Assembly (NCBI GenBank): GCA_034766995.1
Contig: CM068313.1
Span: 22,678,012-22,742,011, forward strand
From: Acanthacorydalis orientalis
Lineage: Eukaryota > Arthropoda > Insecta > Megaloptera > Corydalidae
Reading direction: 5' to 3'
DNA length: 64,000 bases
Translations under genes and position numbers: made by a program
Shown: piece after piece, positions 28,019-40,322 of the stretch
Numbering within the stretch: position 1 is the first letter of the stretch
Layout of the letters: every line of letters starts with the position of its first letter
Notes under the pieces: generated by a model
The model's database searches: none
What the model saw: only the letters and a program-made list of their open reading frames with translations
What the model was told of the DNA's origin: nothing

Positions 28019-28249
28019 TAATTATCACAATATTATTTTCTAAATAGATGAATTCCCATAAAACATAGTATTTCTTTCATTTAATTTATTAACATTTACA
28101 AAAAAATTATGTATGTAAATATAATTATACTATAATTTGATTATAAATATTAAATATACCTGTGAATCACCCCCACTGGTAAATACAGCAAGGCCTTTAC
28201 CCTTATGCTGACCACTTCGAATATATTTATGTCCTTGTTCTTGATCCAT
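21296..28249 (-). CDS. Pfk: ATP-dependent 6-phosphofructokinase, complete coding region
   Basis: Converts fructose 6-phosphate and ATP to fructose 1,6-bisphosphate in cytosolic glycolysis. Coding exons on the minus strand, in order: 28249-28160, 27944-27860, 27755-27647, 27326-27178, 27024-26901, 26841-26755, then either 26517-26409 or 25248-25140, then 24175-23987, 23888-23745, 23625-23491, 23005-22846, 22756-22611, 22479-22227, 22129-21905, 21801-21579 and 21437-21296. They sum to 2370 nt (789 residues), the usual length of animal enzymes with a catalytic N half and a regulatory C half. Visible motifs: [42 protein letters not shown] (catalytic Asp about residue 168), [24 protein letters not shown], and in the C half [15 protein letters not shown] and [14 protein letters not shown]. 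The start ATG (28249) lies one base after a 3' splice site, so a 5' UTR exon precedes it. No break was seen in either half. Confidence 0.97.
25140..25248 (-). CDS. Pfk: Phosphofructokinase alternative exon 8b
   Basis: This 109-nt exon encodes an alternative to residues 215-251, beginning [20 protein letters not shown] and ending CNILVK. Its splice borders, length and phase are identical to those of exon 8a, 1.16 kb upstream in transcript order. The IPE-D-P...DW core looks closer to vertebrate muscle-type enzymes than the FCPES of exon 8a does. This second point rests on my memory of the family and was not aligned. Confidence 0.93.
26409..26517 (-). CDS. Pfk: Phosphofructokinase alternative exon 8a
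   Basis: This 109-nt exon encodes residues 215-251, beginning [20 protein letters not shown] and ending KKLEQ. It has an acceptor AG at 26519-26518 and a donor GT at 26408-26407. It follows the MGRHCG motif directly and is one of two homologous exons for the same place; the other is 25140-25248. Both begin in phase 2 and end in phase 0, so only one can be used in a functional message. Confidence 0.93.
27957..28013. repeat. (TA)n microsatellite inside a phosphofructokinase intron
   Basis: It lies only 12 bp upstream, on the minus strand, of the coding exon that starts at 27944, so length variation here is close to an acceptor site. Confidence 0.95.
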
Positions 28250-28428
28250 GCTAAAGAAAAAAATAATTATATAAAAATATTTAATTGCACTATAATACAA
28301 TAAAAAAAATTTAAAAAAAATACACTAATAACTTTATTTCAAAAATATAACATAAACTTTTGAAATATAGTTAAATATACATAAATGTGACTTTTTTCAT
28401 AAAATGTTAATTTGGAAACGAAACTTAC

Positions 28429-28490
28429 ATTCCTGAAATTATTGCAGCCGCCGGTCAAGACTGTCAAAGGCAAACTAAAATTTGAAGGTG
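28429..28490 (-). promoter_or_regulatory. Pfk: Probable 5' UTR exon and promoter-proximal region of phosphofructokinase
   Basis: A strong donor (GTAAGT on the minus strand, 28428-28423) ends a GC-richer stretch at 28429, and the ATG exon starts right behind an acceptor (28252-28251, TTTCTTTAG). This implies a noncoding first exon and an intron of about 180 bp. The right-hand limit of the exon is unknown; no TATA box is evident. Confidence 0.6.
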
Positions 28491-30122
28491 ACCTTTAATT
28501 TTCAAGAAGATATAATTTTCATCGAACTTAAATCACGTGGTGCAATCTGAATTTAAAGAATACTTCTGAATTGTTTTATCATTAAGCTTTACACGACCGA
28601 GGATAGAATTTAAATTTCGAACAAATATTTAGTGATTAATTTTAATAAATATTACATTGATTTAGTTCTGTTTACATAAACTGTCAAAGTAAATGCCAAC
28701 TTCAATTTTTGTAATCCCGTAGCGAAATAAATATATTCAAATATGAATTAAATGTTTGATTTTTATTAAAATGTTTATTCTAGCGCCCCATTGTAATCTT
28801 TATTGTGAAAATTTGATCTATGTGTATAACTTTATGTCTGAAAATGAGGTTAAATGTAATCATAATTTTTTCAATTACTTTTTTTGTATTAAAATTTTTA
28901 ATGTCATGTATATATGTGTGCATACATATGTGCATATACATATATATGGGCATACTTATGCACACCTGATACATAATATTTTTTTTTAATAAAAATTGTA
29001 TCAAATATGTATTTTTAATATTAGAGAGAAGACAACTAATATTTACAGAAAAAAGAAAAAAAATGATAAAATATAGGATCAAATACTTGTTTTTTATATA
29101 TAGTTTTTTGAAATAATTTTGTATTTTATATTTTCTATGAAATGATGAGTTCAGTATAATTAGAAAAACTAAGTAAGTTTCCAAGTTTGAAATAATTGTT
29201 AACTACTTAAAAAGTAATTTGAAGGAGGAATGATTTATTATTATAAATACATTTTTACTTTTAGAACAACAAATCATAATGACACAAAGATTTAATAATT
29301 AGGTAAAGTTTAAAACAAAAAGTAATATAGGAAATAAGATAAGGTCATTAAGTTTGTTAATCAGTCAGCAGTTCATCTTCTGTTTGCTGTACAAATTTCT
29401 GTAGATGTTTCTGATAAAATAGATAAATTATTTATGATACAAAAAGTATACTAGTTCATTGTGGTGTAGGTTGTGTCATTCAGCCGCCCTTTGATTTCTG
29501 TTATAGTGTATTGTTTATAATGAGCAGTAGTAATAACAAAAATAATTCATTAGTATTATTTCTAGTAATAAAAGTACCTTCTTTATTCAAAATAAAGATT
29601 ATGAATATTTCATCAAAAAGAAAATAAAAGTCATTATGCATTTTATATATATATATATATTGTCTGAGTGAAGTTTGTATGCCTCTGCATGAGTAACTAA
29701 ATTAAATTATGAGTTAAATAATAAATAATCAGAAGGAATTTGGGAAAATGATAACAGATATATGATTTCAAAATTTTATTATAAATACACTTTAACATTG
29801 ATGTGATACATACATATCACAGGGCACACATTCAAATTTACTTTCTTTATGTTAAGACAAATACATTTCAACATCAAAATATATTAATTATGTGTGTGTT
29901 TTTACTTTTAATAATAGTATTCAGCTTTGATATTTTTATGAAAATGTTGGAGAAATGAATACACTGCATTATTTTATAACCATTTTCTGTATGATTATCA
30001 AGAATACCAATTCATCAAATATTTAGCAGATTATTTTGTATTTAATTATTAACTTTTTTGATTAAATTGTTAAATGAGGTAAAATATATCTGAAATAAAT
30101 GTTCTATTTGAATGAAGTATTT

Positions 30123-30126
<4 letters not shown>

Positions 30127-30201
<75 letters not shown>
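30127..30201. repeat. (TA)n microsatellite
   Basis: Pure to 30200, then one G and more TA. Confidence 0.95.
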
Positions 30202-30212
<11 letters not shown>

Positions 30213-30996
30213 GTTCAGTTGTCTTAATCTAAATACCTTAAGTTCTGCATTATACTTCGGAAAGAAAATATATATAATTAATTTTTTTAATATAATTGGG
30301 AATTATATATAAAATTTATCGTACGAAAATAAAAATGTTTATTACAACAGTTTAAGTGCAACTTAGTAACTTTAATGAATGCTTAAGTAGTATCTTAGGT
30401 ATCACTGGAAAAATATACATATAGTTCAAGCTTTAGACCATGACTGTCTATGGGTTAGCTTATGCTTATATCTATCGACAATTTCCATTGGAACGTCAAA
30501 AAGCAATTGATAATACAATCTACTCCATTTTGGTTATCAGTTACAAAATCTGGAAAGATTTATTTATATTCAACACTTTGTTTTTTCTTTAATTAAAAAA
30601 AATATTAAAATAATGAAAAACGATTCTATGACTGCTTATTCATTTATATTTGTTCATATTGTTGCCATAACACATCTAAATAAGAGATTTAATGTTTTAT
30701 TTTTGGAATTAACTGATTATATAAATTATGTTCCAAAATTTTGCAACTGAAGTTATTATTTGGTCACATAATTTTAAATATATTTTATTTATTTAGAACA
30801 TCCATTAGTGTTTTTATCTATATATAAAAATCGCTCAGTCTTTTATCCATTTACACATCATATCGTAATATAACAACCACACATGATTCAAGCATTAAAG
30901 CATTATTTATGAGAATGAATCAATTATTTTGAACTTTAATTATAAACTCAAAGGTTTACATTATACTAAACATTTATAACTTTATTACTATGCATT

Positions 30997-31108
<112 letters not shown>

Positions 31109-31540
31109 CATGTAGATAATAAAAATACAATAAACAATAATAAAAAAATGTACAAAAATACGCATTAAAAGTATTCCAGTTAAAAAGTTGATTAACTATT
31201 GGACATTTTTGTATAGAAATATTTACATATTACACATTAAATTCATGTATATATTTATTTTACAACAGATTATGGAATTAAAATAGTTTCTTAGATTTAA
31301 ATTACACATTGGAAATGTTTAGAAACTACTATTAGAACATAATTATGTTGTATAATTGAAAACTATATACTCTTAATTTTTATAAATCTTTCTTACACAA
31401 ATCGTTTGCACTCTGCTTGCATCTTATATCTTATAATAAATTCACATATTTGTTTAAATATAAGAATTACAGTATTTTTTAAAATAATGTATATATTGTA
31501 ATAATTGTTAAAATATAAACAGTTTTTAATTTAGTTGCAT

Positions 31541-34181
31541 TTAAAGGTGATTAAGAATGTTAATTATTGGTAAAACTAGACTTAAAATAGCGATTCTTGT
31601 TTCTGCTGAATTGAATGCTGCCATTCCTGTTTCTCTGTTAGAAACTCCATAAACAGCTGGCTGTGCTGATGGTTCAATCATCTGTTCAATTTCTAGAAAT
31701 TATTAAAAAAAAATATTTAGAAAATATTAAGTATGTTTTTTGGAATTTTATTTTATAAACATATAAGGAGTGAAATTAAGATAAACTAAATATATGATAC
31801 ATGAAATCAAAAATTTAATATCAGTGCAATCATGTATAAGATAATTAGATAATAAATATAATTACAATACATAATTTCAATTTAATAATTATATAATTAT
31901 GATAAATAAAAAAGTAATTTTTTTTTCTATATCTATATATATAAATACCTTCTCCACGAGTAGTAAAATGGAATACAGGTGAAAGTTTATTCCAACCTTC
32001 AATGTTTTTAGCTTGTACGCGAGCTTCATAGTGATTTGCTGGTTGAAGACCTCTTATTACATAAGACATTCTTTGTTTTGTTACAGTAGGATATGGTACA
32101 TTTGCGGCATATACTAATGGTCCAGGAAGAATTACACTGCTCCAGTCAGTGCGACCGGTATAACTGCCTTGAATGTACGTTGTGTCGTTTTCCTACAATA
32201 ACATTATAAATGATTTTATTATATATTCAATCTTTAAAAATCATTAAAATAATGTATTCAATACAAATGAATTACCAAGCGATGAACAATGTTCATGTCA
32301 ATATCATGTTGTCGCATTGAACGATGTGTATTAATTCCAAGAGGTTGTGGTCGAAAAAATAATTTGAATTCGGTGACAGGAGAATGGCTGCTCACAACCC
32401 AACTAATGTTGTAACTGTGTGTTGAGTTACCCAGTGCTGGAGATTCAAATGCAGCAGTAGTGGCTGTTCCAGTAAGAGTAAGATGTCCTCTAGCTTTTCC
32501 CAAAGTATTACTTGCCAAACAACTAAACATTTCAAATAAAATATAATGTCAATATAAACACTCTAAAATGGAAAAAACACTAAAATTAAACAAAAGTATA
32601 TTTTTTTTTACAGACTTATTTAATATAACATCGAGGTAATATGTAAATGTATTAGTATTATATCATTTATTATAATGATTATAACGTCAAAATGTAATTT
32701 CAAGTAGTAGCCCGAATTCTTTTTAAGATAAAAATTATAAAATATACGAATAAGTGTTTTCTGCTGTTTTCAGAAGAATGTAATTTAAATGATTTTAAAT
32801 ATGTCTTAAAAATTAATTCTTCAATGGATTTTTTTTATTCGAATAGCTGACTATTCCTTTTTTCTTTAGTTGAAAAGCAATTTATGAATACTAAGATTAT
32901 GTACAATAAATAATATAAAAACAGGTTTTATTTTAGATTATTTGCATGTATTTACCTATAGTTTCCATAATCTGCTTTTGAAACATTACGAATTATAAGC
33001 GTGTGTCGATTTCCTCGGGTTTGTGTAGCGTGTTGTTCAGTTGTACCGAGCTGAGCTGATTCTTTGTACCATACAACCTGTTAAATATTTATTATAAAAC
33101 ATTTTTCTACATCATTTCAAATAAAATGTACATTATATGTTACTTACATGAGGAGATGGTTCAGCATGCACTAAACATACAAGTTGAGCTTCTAAGCCAA
33201 TACCTGTATGGACCGTTGATCTTTCTGTTTCTACTTCAGGTCCATCTAGAATAACATAATGCTATTAAAATTCATTTACTTTTTATTTCGTAGTAAAATT
33301 TATATATAAACTTTATCTGTAATTTAACCCTTTCGCTACGACGGGTGACTATAATCGCTCGCCACGAAACTCCGTACATTTACACTGGACTTCAATGTAT
33401 AAATATTTTTAAGAAATTATAAATATCTTGTTTTAGAGAAAAGTTCTTTTTCTTCTAAAAAGCGTAGTCAAGGCAACTTTTTAGGTGCAAGACATAAACC
33501 CGAACGCGGACGACTGTCCGCTCGCAATGTATACACTATTGGTGCCGCGTCTCGTTCATAGGAAGCGTTCTAGCAGAAATCATCGCAGCGAAAGGGTTAA
33601 ACATAAAAATGTCTTACTAATACACATGAAAAATTAGGTTGTTTATAAACTGATATATATATATATATATATATATATAAGAAATTTACTCACATCGTAC
33701 ACTAAGGTTAATGTAACGAGAATCAGGTTGCCCCAAACCATTATCTGCGCTACATTGGTATTGTCCTGCAGAATGTCTATCTACATGTTGAAGAAGAAGT
33801 GTTAAGCCAGTAACAGATCTTTCTCCACTGGGAAGGACGTTATTCTGAAAACAGAGAAAAAACTCATTGTAATAAAATACGCAAATTATATTAAAAAAAA
33901 AATGTTATATTTTTTTGTTGACATAAAGGCTGAACTAAAGAATATTTGTTTCTTTCGTTCTTTTATTAACATTTGATCCGGATGGAAAAGAAAAATATTT
34001 TTTTTAAAAAATAAATATTGATAGTAAAAATAAATGAAAAATCAATATCAATAATTTACTTTTCGGGTCCACGATACAGTTGGTACAGGATTTCCAGAGG
34101 CTCTACATTCTAGTTTAACAGTTGCTCCTTGTGATACTTCCAATCGTCCAGTATGAGAAACATAGTGAATACGAGGAGGTA
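31541..34181 (-). CDS. Klingon/Wrapper-type Ig and FN3 cell-adhesion protein, GPI-anchored, 3' seven exons
   Basis: Exons in transcript order: 34181-34060, 33844-33694, 33245-33148, 33077-32956, 32522-32276, 32192-31949 and 31692-31541. They join in frame to 377 residues plus stop (31543-31541). The segment starts at the second Ig domain (VKLECRASGNPVPTVSW ... AGQYQCSADN). The third Ig domain follows (LVCLVHAEPSPHVVWYKE ... DYGNYSCLASN), then a fibronectin III domain (NISWVVSS ... YEARVQAKNIEGWN). The C-terminus is a hydrophobic tail (ILSLVLPIINIL) after a small-residue stretch (FNSAE), as expected for GPI attachment. Three Ig domains, one FN3 domain and a GPI tail is the layout of insect Klingon and Wrapper, neural and glial surface adhesion proteins; I cannot choose between them. 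The first exon here begins in phase 1, so the signal peptide and first Ig domain lie upstream, at unknown distance to the right. The intron between 33245 and 33694 carries a TTAA-flanked MITE. Confidence 0.85.
33328..33596. mobile_element. piggyBac-like MITE (269 bp) in an intron
   Basis: The element is bounded on both sides by TTAA (33324-33327 and 33597-33600). Its ends are inverted repeats that start with CCC: CCCTTTCGCTACGACG on the left and CCCTTTCGCTGCGATG on the right, read inward (14 of 16 match). TTAA target sites and CCC termini are the hallmark of piggyBac-type transposons. There is no open frame, so it would be moved by an enzyme encoded elsewhere. It is clearly more GC-rich than the surrounding intron. 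Confidence 0.85.
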
Positions 34182-35088
34182 CTGAAACAATCGTAATTGT
34201 TAATTAAACATGTCTGTTAAAAATAATATAATACATTTTAATAAAAAAAATATTAAAATAACGTACTTTTATTTAAATAGCAAAACAGCAATATATTACA
34301 TTAAATATTTCTCATCTCTATGTTAATATATTAAATACATTTGTGTCCAAGTCAATGATTTGTAAATTATTATATTAATATACAGTTCGTTGGTTAAGTG
34401 GGTACGTAACCAATTAAATTTTAAATGCATCTATAATATATGCAAACTCATCAACATATCACTATATTTCACAATTAACTAATGTTGCAGTATTGGCGTT
34501 AATAATTTGAAAATATATATGAAGGTAGAAAATGAAAAATAGAGTATTTATCATTTTATATTTACAAAATAATACGTATTTTTTGACAGAAGATGAAAAA
34601 ATCGTGTAATTTGTATATAATACAGAAAATAGATAGATATTCACAAAAAAAAATAATTTCGACAAATAACACTACGTAGCTCAATAAATATAAAATGTAA
34701 AATGAACAAGTAGAAAAATTAGAAGTAACTATATTTTTCAATAGAAAGAAAATCTTATTTACACAATAAACGAAAACAATGTCATATTATAAAGAAGGGA
34801 AAAAAATTAAACAAAGTAATATTTTGTAAAAAATTAACTGTATTAACAGAAAAAGTTCATAATGATTGTTGTTTTATATTAAATTAAAAAATGGAATATG
34901 GAGCTATAATTTGAATTAATTTTAAATACTCTTTTAAGATTTGAGAACAATAAATCGAATCTATTTTTTTTCGACAAAGTTGAGTAGGATAATGCAAAAG
35001 ATTTATATTATTTTTAATATGTTAGCTTTTTTTGAAAAAAGAAGCAAATAAAATTTTTTCAAAGTAAATTTTCATTACAACGGAAAAT

Positions 35089-35137
<49 letters not shown>

Positions 35138-35200
35138 AGGTTAAAAAATCGACTTTGACAACGTGTATATTCAACTTATGTTTTTAAGTTAGAAAAGTAG

Positions 35201-35392
35201 AAAAAGCGTCAAAAACTGACTGAAGAAACACCTTTTGATGATTACTTCAAATCTACATTAAATCATTGGGTCGATCATTTTTCATTACCTAGTTTACTGA
35301 CAATAAAAACTGTCTTTTGCGACCTATTTGATCATACGGATAAAGAAATTTGGTGGAATCGAATCCCAAATTATCAATGGAAGAAAACCTAA
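35201..35392 (+). other. Unassigned 63-codon open frame after a possible splice acceptor
   Basis: A frame with no ATG runs from 35201, right after AG, to TAA at 35390-35392. It includes ETPFDDYFKSTLNHWVDHF and DKEIWWNRIPNYQWKK. The balanced composition, with W, D and H, differs from the I/Y/K-rich chance frames around it. It could be a last exon or a decayed mobile-element frame. I recognise no family. Confidence 0.25.
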
Positions 35393-35744
35393 ATTATTTC
35401 AAATAAACTTTTTTAATTATTATTGTCTCTTTCTAGCAATAACAAACAAGTTTAACTTTAATCATTGGATCATGTAATAATTGCCGATACAAACTCATAT
35501 GTAATAAATAAATATGTCTTCCTTCACAAAGCTATTCATTTAAAGGGTTATTTTGAATCTAACAATGATATGAGATGAAAAATGGATTCTTATGACGATG
35601 TTAAGTGTAAAAAATAACAGCTCTACAGATGGGTAGAGGTACTCAGTTTTAAAATAAATGTTAAAAGATGTTCCTTATTCATGAAAGTCGTTGTGTAACG
35701 TTTATTTCGATTTTAAAGGGGTTTTCTATTACTTTAAAGATATT

Positions 35745-35948
35745 TCAATTCATGATTTGATTAGAGTAGAATTTATAATCATTTTGACTGATTAAAAACT
35801 GCTTTGGTATGTGATCGTCGTTGGCTGATCCACAGAACAGCAGATATGTTTCATCATAACAACGTCGTTGTAAGGTAAAATAATAATACAAAAAAACAAA
35901 GAATTCAGGATGAAAATTAGCATTGTATTGAACATATTTATCGGACAT
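35745..35948 (-). other. Unassigned 67-codon open frame
   Basis: ATG at 35948 opens a frame with a Cys/Asp-containing middle (QRRCYDETYLLFCGSANDDH). It lies 350 bp from the frame at 35201 and on the other strand. No family is recognised; chance remains likely. Confidence 0.15.
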
Positions 35949-36262
35949 CGTTCTGTCTAATTTTCGTTTATTTTTTATACTACATCAGTGTCTTAATTTT
36001 GAATGGATGGAATGAATGGAAAGAATTTAAAAATATATTTTTTTATTCTAAACGGATGGAATTGGAAAAATGTTAAAACAGTTGTAAAATATTATCAAAT
36101 AGAATCGATAGATAGATAGATATTTGTGGTTTAGGGGCGCAAAAATGAAGCCATTAGCGTCTGACAAATAAAAACGAAAATGTGTATCACTAATTAAATA
36201 ACATTTCTTCTTTTTAAATTAAATTTTCTTTTGATGATCAAAAAATGAAAAGTACTTATAGG

Positions 36263-36265
<3 letters not shown>

Positions 36266-36336
<71 letters not shown>

Positions 36337-36360
36337 ATATATATATACATATATATATAC

Positions 36361-36425
<65 letters not shown>
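36266..36425. repeat. Longest (TA)n tract in the window
   Basis: About 160 bp with TTT and several CA interruptions between 36320 and 36380. It gives mirrored Ile-Tyr frames on both strands. Confidence 0.95.
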
Positions 36426-36426
<1 letters not shown>

Positions 36427-36654
36427 CATAACTAAACAATTTAAAATACTAAATATTTTTATAATTAAGTATTTGTATATTAAAATCATTTGACTTTATA
36501 ATGTTGTATACATTTTAAATATCATATAATTTGTAAAAATTTTATAGATTTGAAATTTCCTTTATATAACATTTTATATATACGAGTACGCACACTAAAG
36601 TGTGTGTGAACGAATGTTTATATTCACACTTCAGTCTTAATTACTACACGTGTT

Positions 36655-37070
36655 TTAGAAAATATAGTTCACGTTTGTTAACATGTCTGCGTACCGTTTT
36701 GGGTTTGATACAGAGTATATAAATGCTTCGACATAAATTCCACAAACGATTTCATTTTCGCCGCGATTAAGACAAATGGATTTAATACTGTCTAAAAGCT
36801 TATGTACATCAATAACGTTCCAAGTCAGACACACCGACATACTATTGTGCCATTTATACATGATCATATAAATTGAAATAATTGCTATAAATGACTTTCG
36901 TGGTATCTATTTTCACTGATAAAATGACCGTGTACATGTAAAAATAAATCAAGTGTAAGAGATTTATTGTAATATGGTTTCACTTCTGTAATATGTTGAA
37001 AAGGGTCCTTCGATTTATTAATTTCTTTTTGTGTGATCAATAGCTGTAATTTTGTTGCAAGTATATTCAA
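36655..37070 (-). other. Two adjacent unassigned frames, possibly one decayed gene
   Basis: The minus strand holds a frame at 37070-36885 (SLTLDLFLHVHGHFISENRY) and, 17 nt further on in another frame, one at 36867-36655 (NRGENEIVCGIYVEAFIYSV). Both have protein-like composition unlike the local background. They could be a frameshifted pseudogene or two exons. I cannot name a family. Confidence 0.25.
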
Positions 37071-38475
37071 TTTAGACGTTGTTTAAAACAATGCAACGAG
37101 TTTTATTTAAGTCATACATTTTTATATTTAGTTATTTCTAGTTTCAGTTAAAAGATTATTACAATTGTCAAGTAGTAGTAAATGTCTATGATTTTATTTT
37201 ATATATTGTAACATAGTCTAAGAAGATCTTCTAGGTTGATTTTTAATACACACAATATTATCATTTTCCTCTTAAAGGATTTCAATTTAATCGGTCTCAA
37301 TTTTATTATTGAAGTGAATTTTTCTATTATACCAGAAATTCTGATTAAAATATTAAACATTTTAGAAAATATATGTATTTGAAATATATGAAAAGAATAG
37401 AATGGCGTAATAAAATAGATAAAAATACGAAAACTCATTAATACGGGTGAGTAGCATTAAAATATACAGTGGTATAGGCGACGAGAGGCTTAACGATACG
37501 TTTAAGAAAAGATAATGATAAAAAATCATCAGGGTCAGAATTGTCTAATAAAATGTGTCACTACCAGAAGTAAGGAAGAAGACAGTGGAGAAATGGCCTC
37601 TTATAGTGAACGCTAATGAAGTAGTTACTTTGATCAGAAGACAAATAAATGAAAGAAATAGTTGCAAAGAATATTTTACAAGAAGATAAAATTAATTTTT
37701 GTATTTTTGTTTATTGATTGATTTAAATATATACAGTACGGATGTATATTGTTTAATTTTTATTATACAACTGTTTTGGTGTATTATTTAACATTTTTTT
37801 AATGCACATGAGTATTGTATACAATTTGATTGAAAACTGTGTGTTTATTTGAAGATTTGATTAAGAAAATGTATCAAAAATGATTTTGAACCTCATTACA
37901 ACAATAAATGGGACAGTATGAGATAATCTAGAAAAAACATTAAAATGATTTTGAAAACGTTAGTTTAATCCTGAATTTTGAAAGAATTTTCTCAGTAAAA
38001 AAGTATAACGGAACTATATAGAAAATAAATAGTTTCTAAATGACTTTCAAATATTTTTTTAAAAATTAAAATACATAATAATAATATAAAAATACGTTAA
38101 ACGTTTCTACAACAAACAACTTTATAACAACATATTCCTAAGTTACGATTACATATTTCAACAATAAATAATTTTAGTTACTCGTTGTGCTTAGCATCAA
38201 ATGTATTTCGTTGAATAGCTACCCCATTTTAGTTATAAACTAAGAGAATAAGTTGACCGTGTTAATCGTACAACATTTATATATTTCTATGCCAAGCCAT
38301 TGGCCAGTCTATACGAATGTGTAAGTTGGTAGGGTTGTTTTGTAATCAATCTGACAAGACAGATTATTGAGTTCCTAGTACATATACAAAATGTGTTAAT
38401 TAATTCACGCACGCAAGTAATTGTTTCGATATAATTTTAATTTTTTAAAGAGCTTCTTTCTTCTCTCTCTATATA

Positions 38476-38476
38476 C

Positions 38477-38520
<44 letters not shown>
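38476..38520. repeat. (TA)n at the left edge of the LINE remnant
   Basis: Its last bases form part of the 18-bp direct repeat flanking the LINE insertion. Confidence 0.95.
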
Positions 38521-38524
<4 letters not shown>

Positions 38525-38532
38525 AATCATAT

Positions 38533-39060
38533 TTATTGCTCTTTCCCATAATGAAATCCAAAAATGTGCATAGGAAGACCAAATTCCGACTATATAAAAC
38601 CCTCATCCATACTGTCATATCTTATGGAGGTGAAGCATGGATCATGTCAGTTAAGACCGCAGAAATGTTGGACACCGTCGAAAGAAAAATGTTCAGAAGG
38701 ATATTGGGGGCAGTAAAAGATGGAGATATGTGGGGAATACGCTACAACTTCGAATTATATAAAGTCTATAGAGAACCAAAACCATCGGTCTTAATAAAAA
38801 ATGGCCCGTTTGCAACGGGCAGGTCACATTGAGCGGATGTCGGACTCAAGAGTACCAAAATGGGCCTTATAAGGACAACCAGACGCCAGAAGACCTGTAG
38901 AAAAATCAAGGTTCATACGGATAGACAATGTAGAGAAAGATGCAGTGGTACTGTTGGGAGTAAGGAACTGGAGAAGGACTGACAGGCGGAGGGATGTCTG
39001 GAGGTAGAAAATTGAGAAGGCCAAGTCTCAATTTGGGCTGTATCGCCATCGAAGAAGAAG
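38533..39060 (+). mobile_element. 5'-truncated non-LTR (RTE/Jockey-like) retrotransposon remnant
   Basis: Translation shows the end of a LINE reverse transcriptase ORF: TKFRLYKTLIHTVISYGGEA, then VERKMFRRILGAVKDGD and IRYNFELYKVYREP. After a frameshift near 38795 it continues RAGHIERMSDSRVPKW, LLGVRNWRRTDRRRD and KAKSQFGL. In-frame stops follow WAL and DVWR. It ends in GAAGAAGAAGATA-type DNA. An 18-bp direct repeat (17 of 18 identical) flanks it at 38515-38532 and 39061-39078, partly made of TA repeats but with an AATAAAT core, as a target-site duplication would give. It is dead and retains only the last 528 bp. Confidence 0.85.
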
Positions 39061-39065
39061 ATATA

Positions 39066-39078
<13 letters not shown>

Positions 39079-39124
<46 letters not shown>
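39079..39124. repeat. (TA)n at the right edge of the LINE remnant
   Basis: Begins right after the second copy of the 18-bp direct repeat, so the LINE fragment appears to have landed within a TA-rich tract. Confidence 0.95.
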
Positions 39125-39126
<2 letters not shown>

Positions 39127-40266
39127 TACAAATCGATGAAATCATAAGACTTAAACAGTAATAGATCGTTAGTTTAATAATGACGATGATGATATATAAA
39201 TATGTGTATGCAAGCGTTTGATTGTAGAATTATTAATATATAATGGTCTATAAGTCTTGTGTTTTTGACCTACTTAGATCGTTTATGTTTAATCGTATTT
39301 TTCTGTTCTATTCTTATACCAAAATGTATTAAATACCCATGTTATGCTTTTTTCTGCAGATTATTTACCATTTTTTAAAAAATATGTAATAATAATAACT
39401 TGACTAAAATACATTAATTGAACTGAATTAACTATTAAACAGAATAACTATAAATATTAGTATTTAAGTATTATAACTATAGATATTATATTTAAGTTTT
39501 ATATATACACACACAAGACAAAAATCAGTGCCTTCAGATAATAAAAAGAAGCACGAAAACATATCTTTTGAAGTAAGAAAAAAGATAAACTAGAATAAAA
39601 TAAAAATGAAATTAAACAGGAGTAAGGCACACAATAGCGATAATAGTTGTAAACTCGAAATCAGGATATTTTCAATTCGAAAAGATATTGGATGACAGAA
39701 ATTATTGTGTGGAAATATAAAACAGTTCAAGAAAAGAACAAATGAGTATACGGGATAAAGATATGAGAAACATCATTAGAAATATGTGAAAAAGAAATGC
39801 GCTTTTCATTTAAACTGAAACACAAAATGCAACAGGAACTTATCTAAAAGTTGATAAGGAAAAACTGAATATAAGAATATAACTAAAAAGTAAGAGTTTT
39901 CTTTTCGTTTCATGAACACATATAGATAATTTATTGCAATGCCAATTACTTGATTATGAGGGCTTTGTAAAGATGCTAAGAAATTTTATCGAAAATATGA
40001 TGTTTCAAATAAATTAATTTTTATTAACGCTATTTTTTTAATGTAAGATAGTTATATTTCTAAAGATTGAGTTTAAATTGACGATACATTGTTAAATGGA
40101 CAAGCAGATTTTATTTTAGATATTTTAAAATATTAATTCTATTTGAACAATTAATTTCAATATATTTGTAATAAAACATTACTATTTTATTTCCTTACTT
40201 TCTAAGAAAATATATTTTATGTAAAAATATACTTTTAAATATCAGTTAATATGCATCGGTTTCAGT

Positions 40267-40322
<56 letters not shown>

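Noticed and set aside
28780..29184. 134-codon minus frame between genes
   Set aside because: Runs of Ile, Tyr, Lys and Met typical of AT-rich noncoding DNA, including a (TATG)-like repeat segment.
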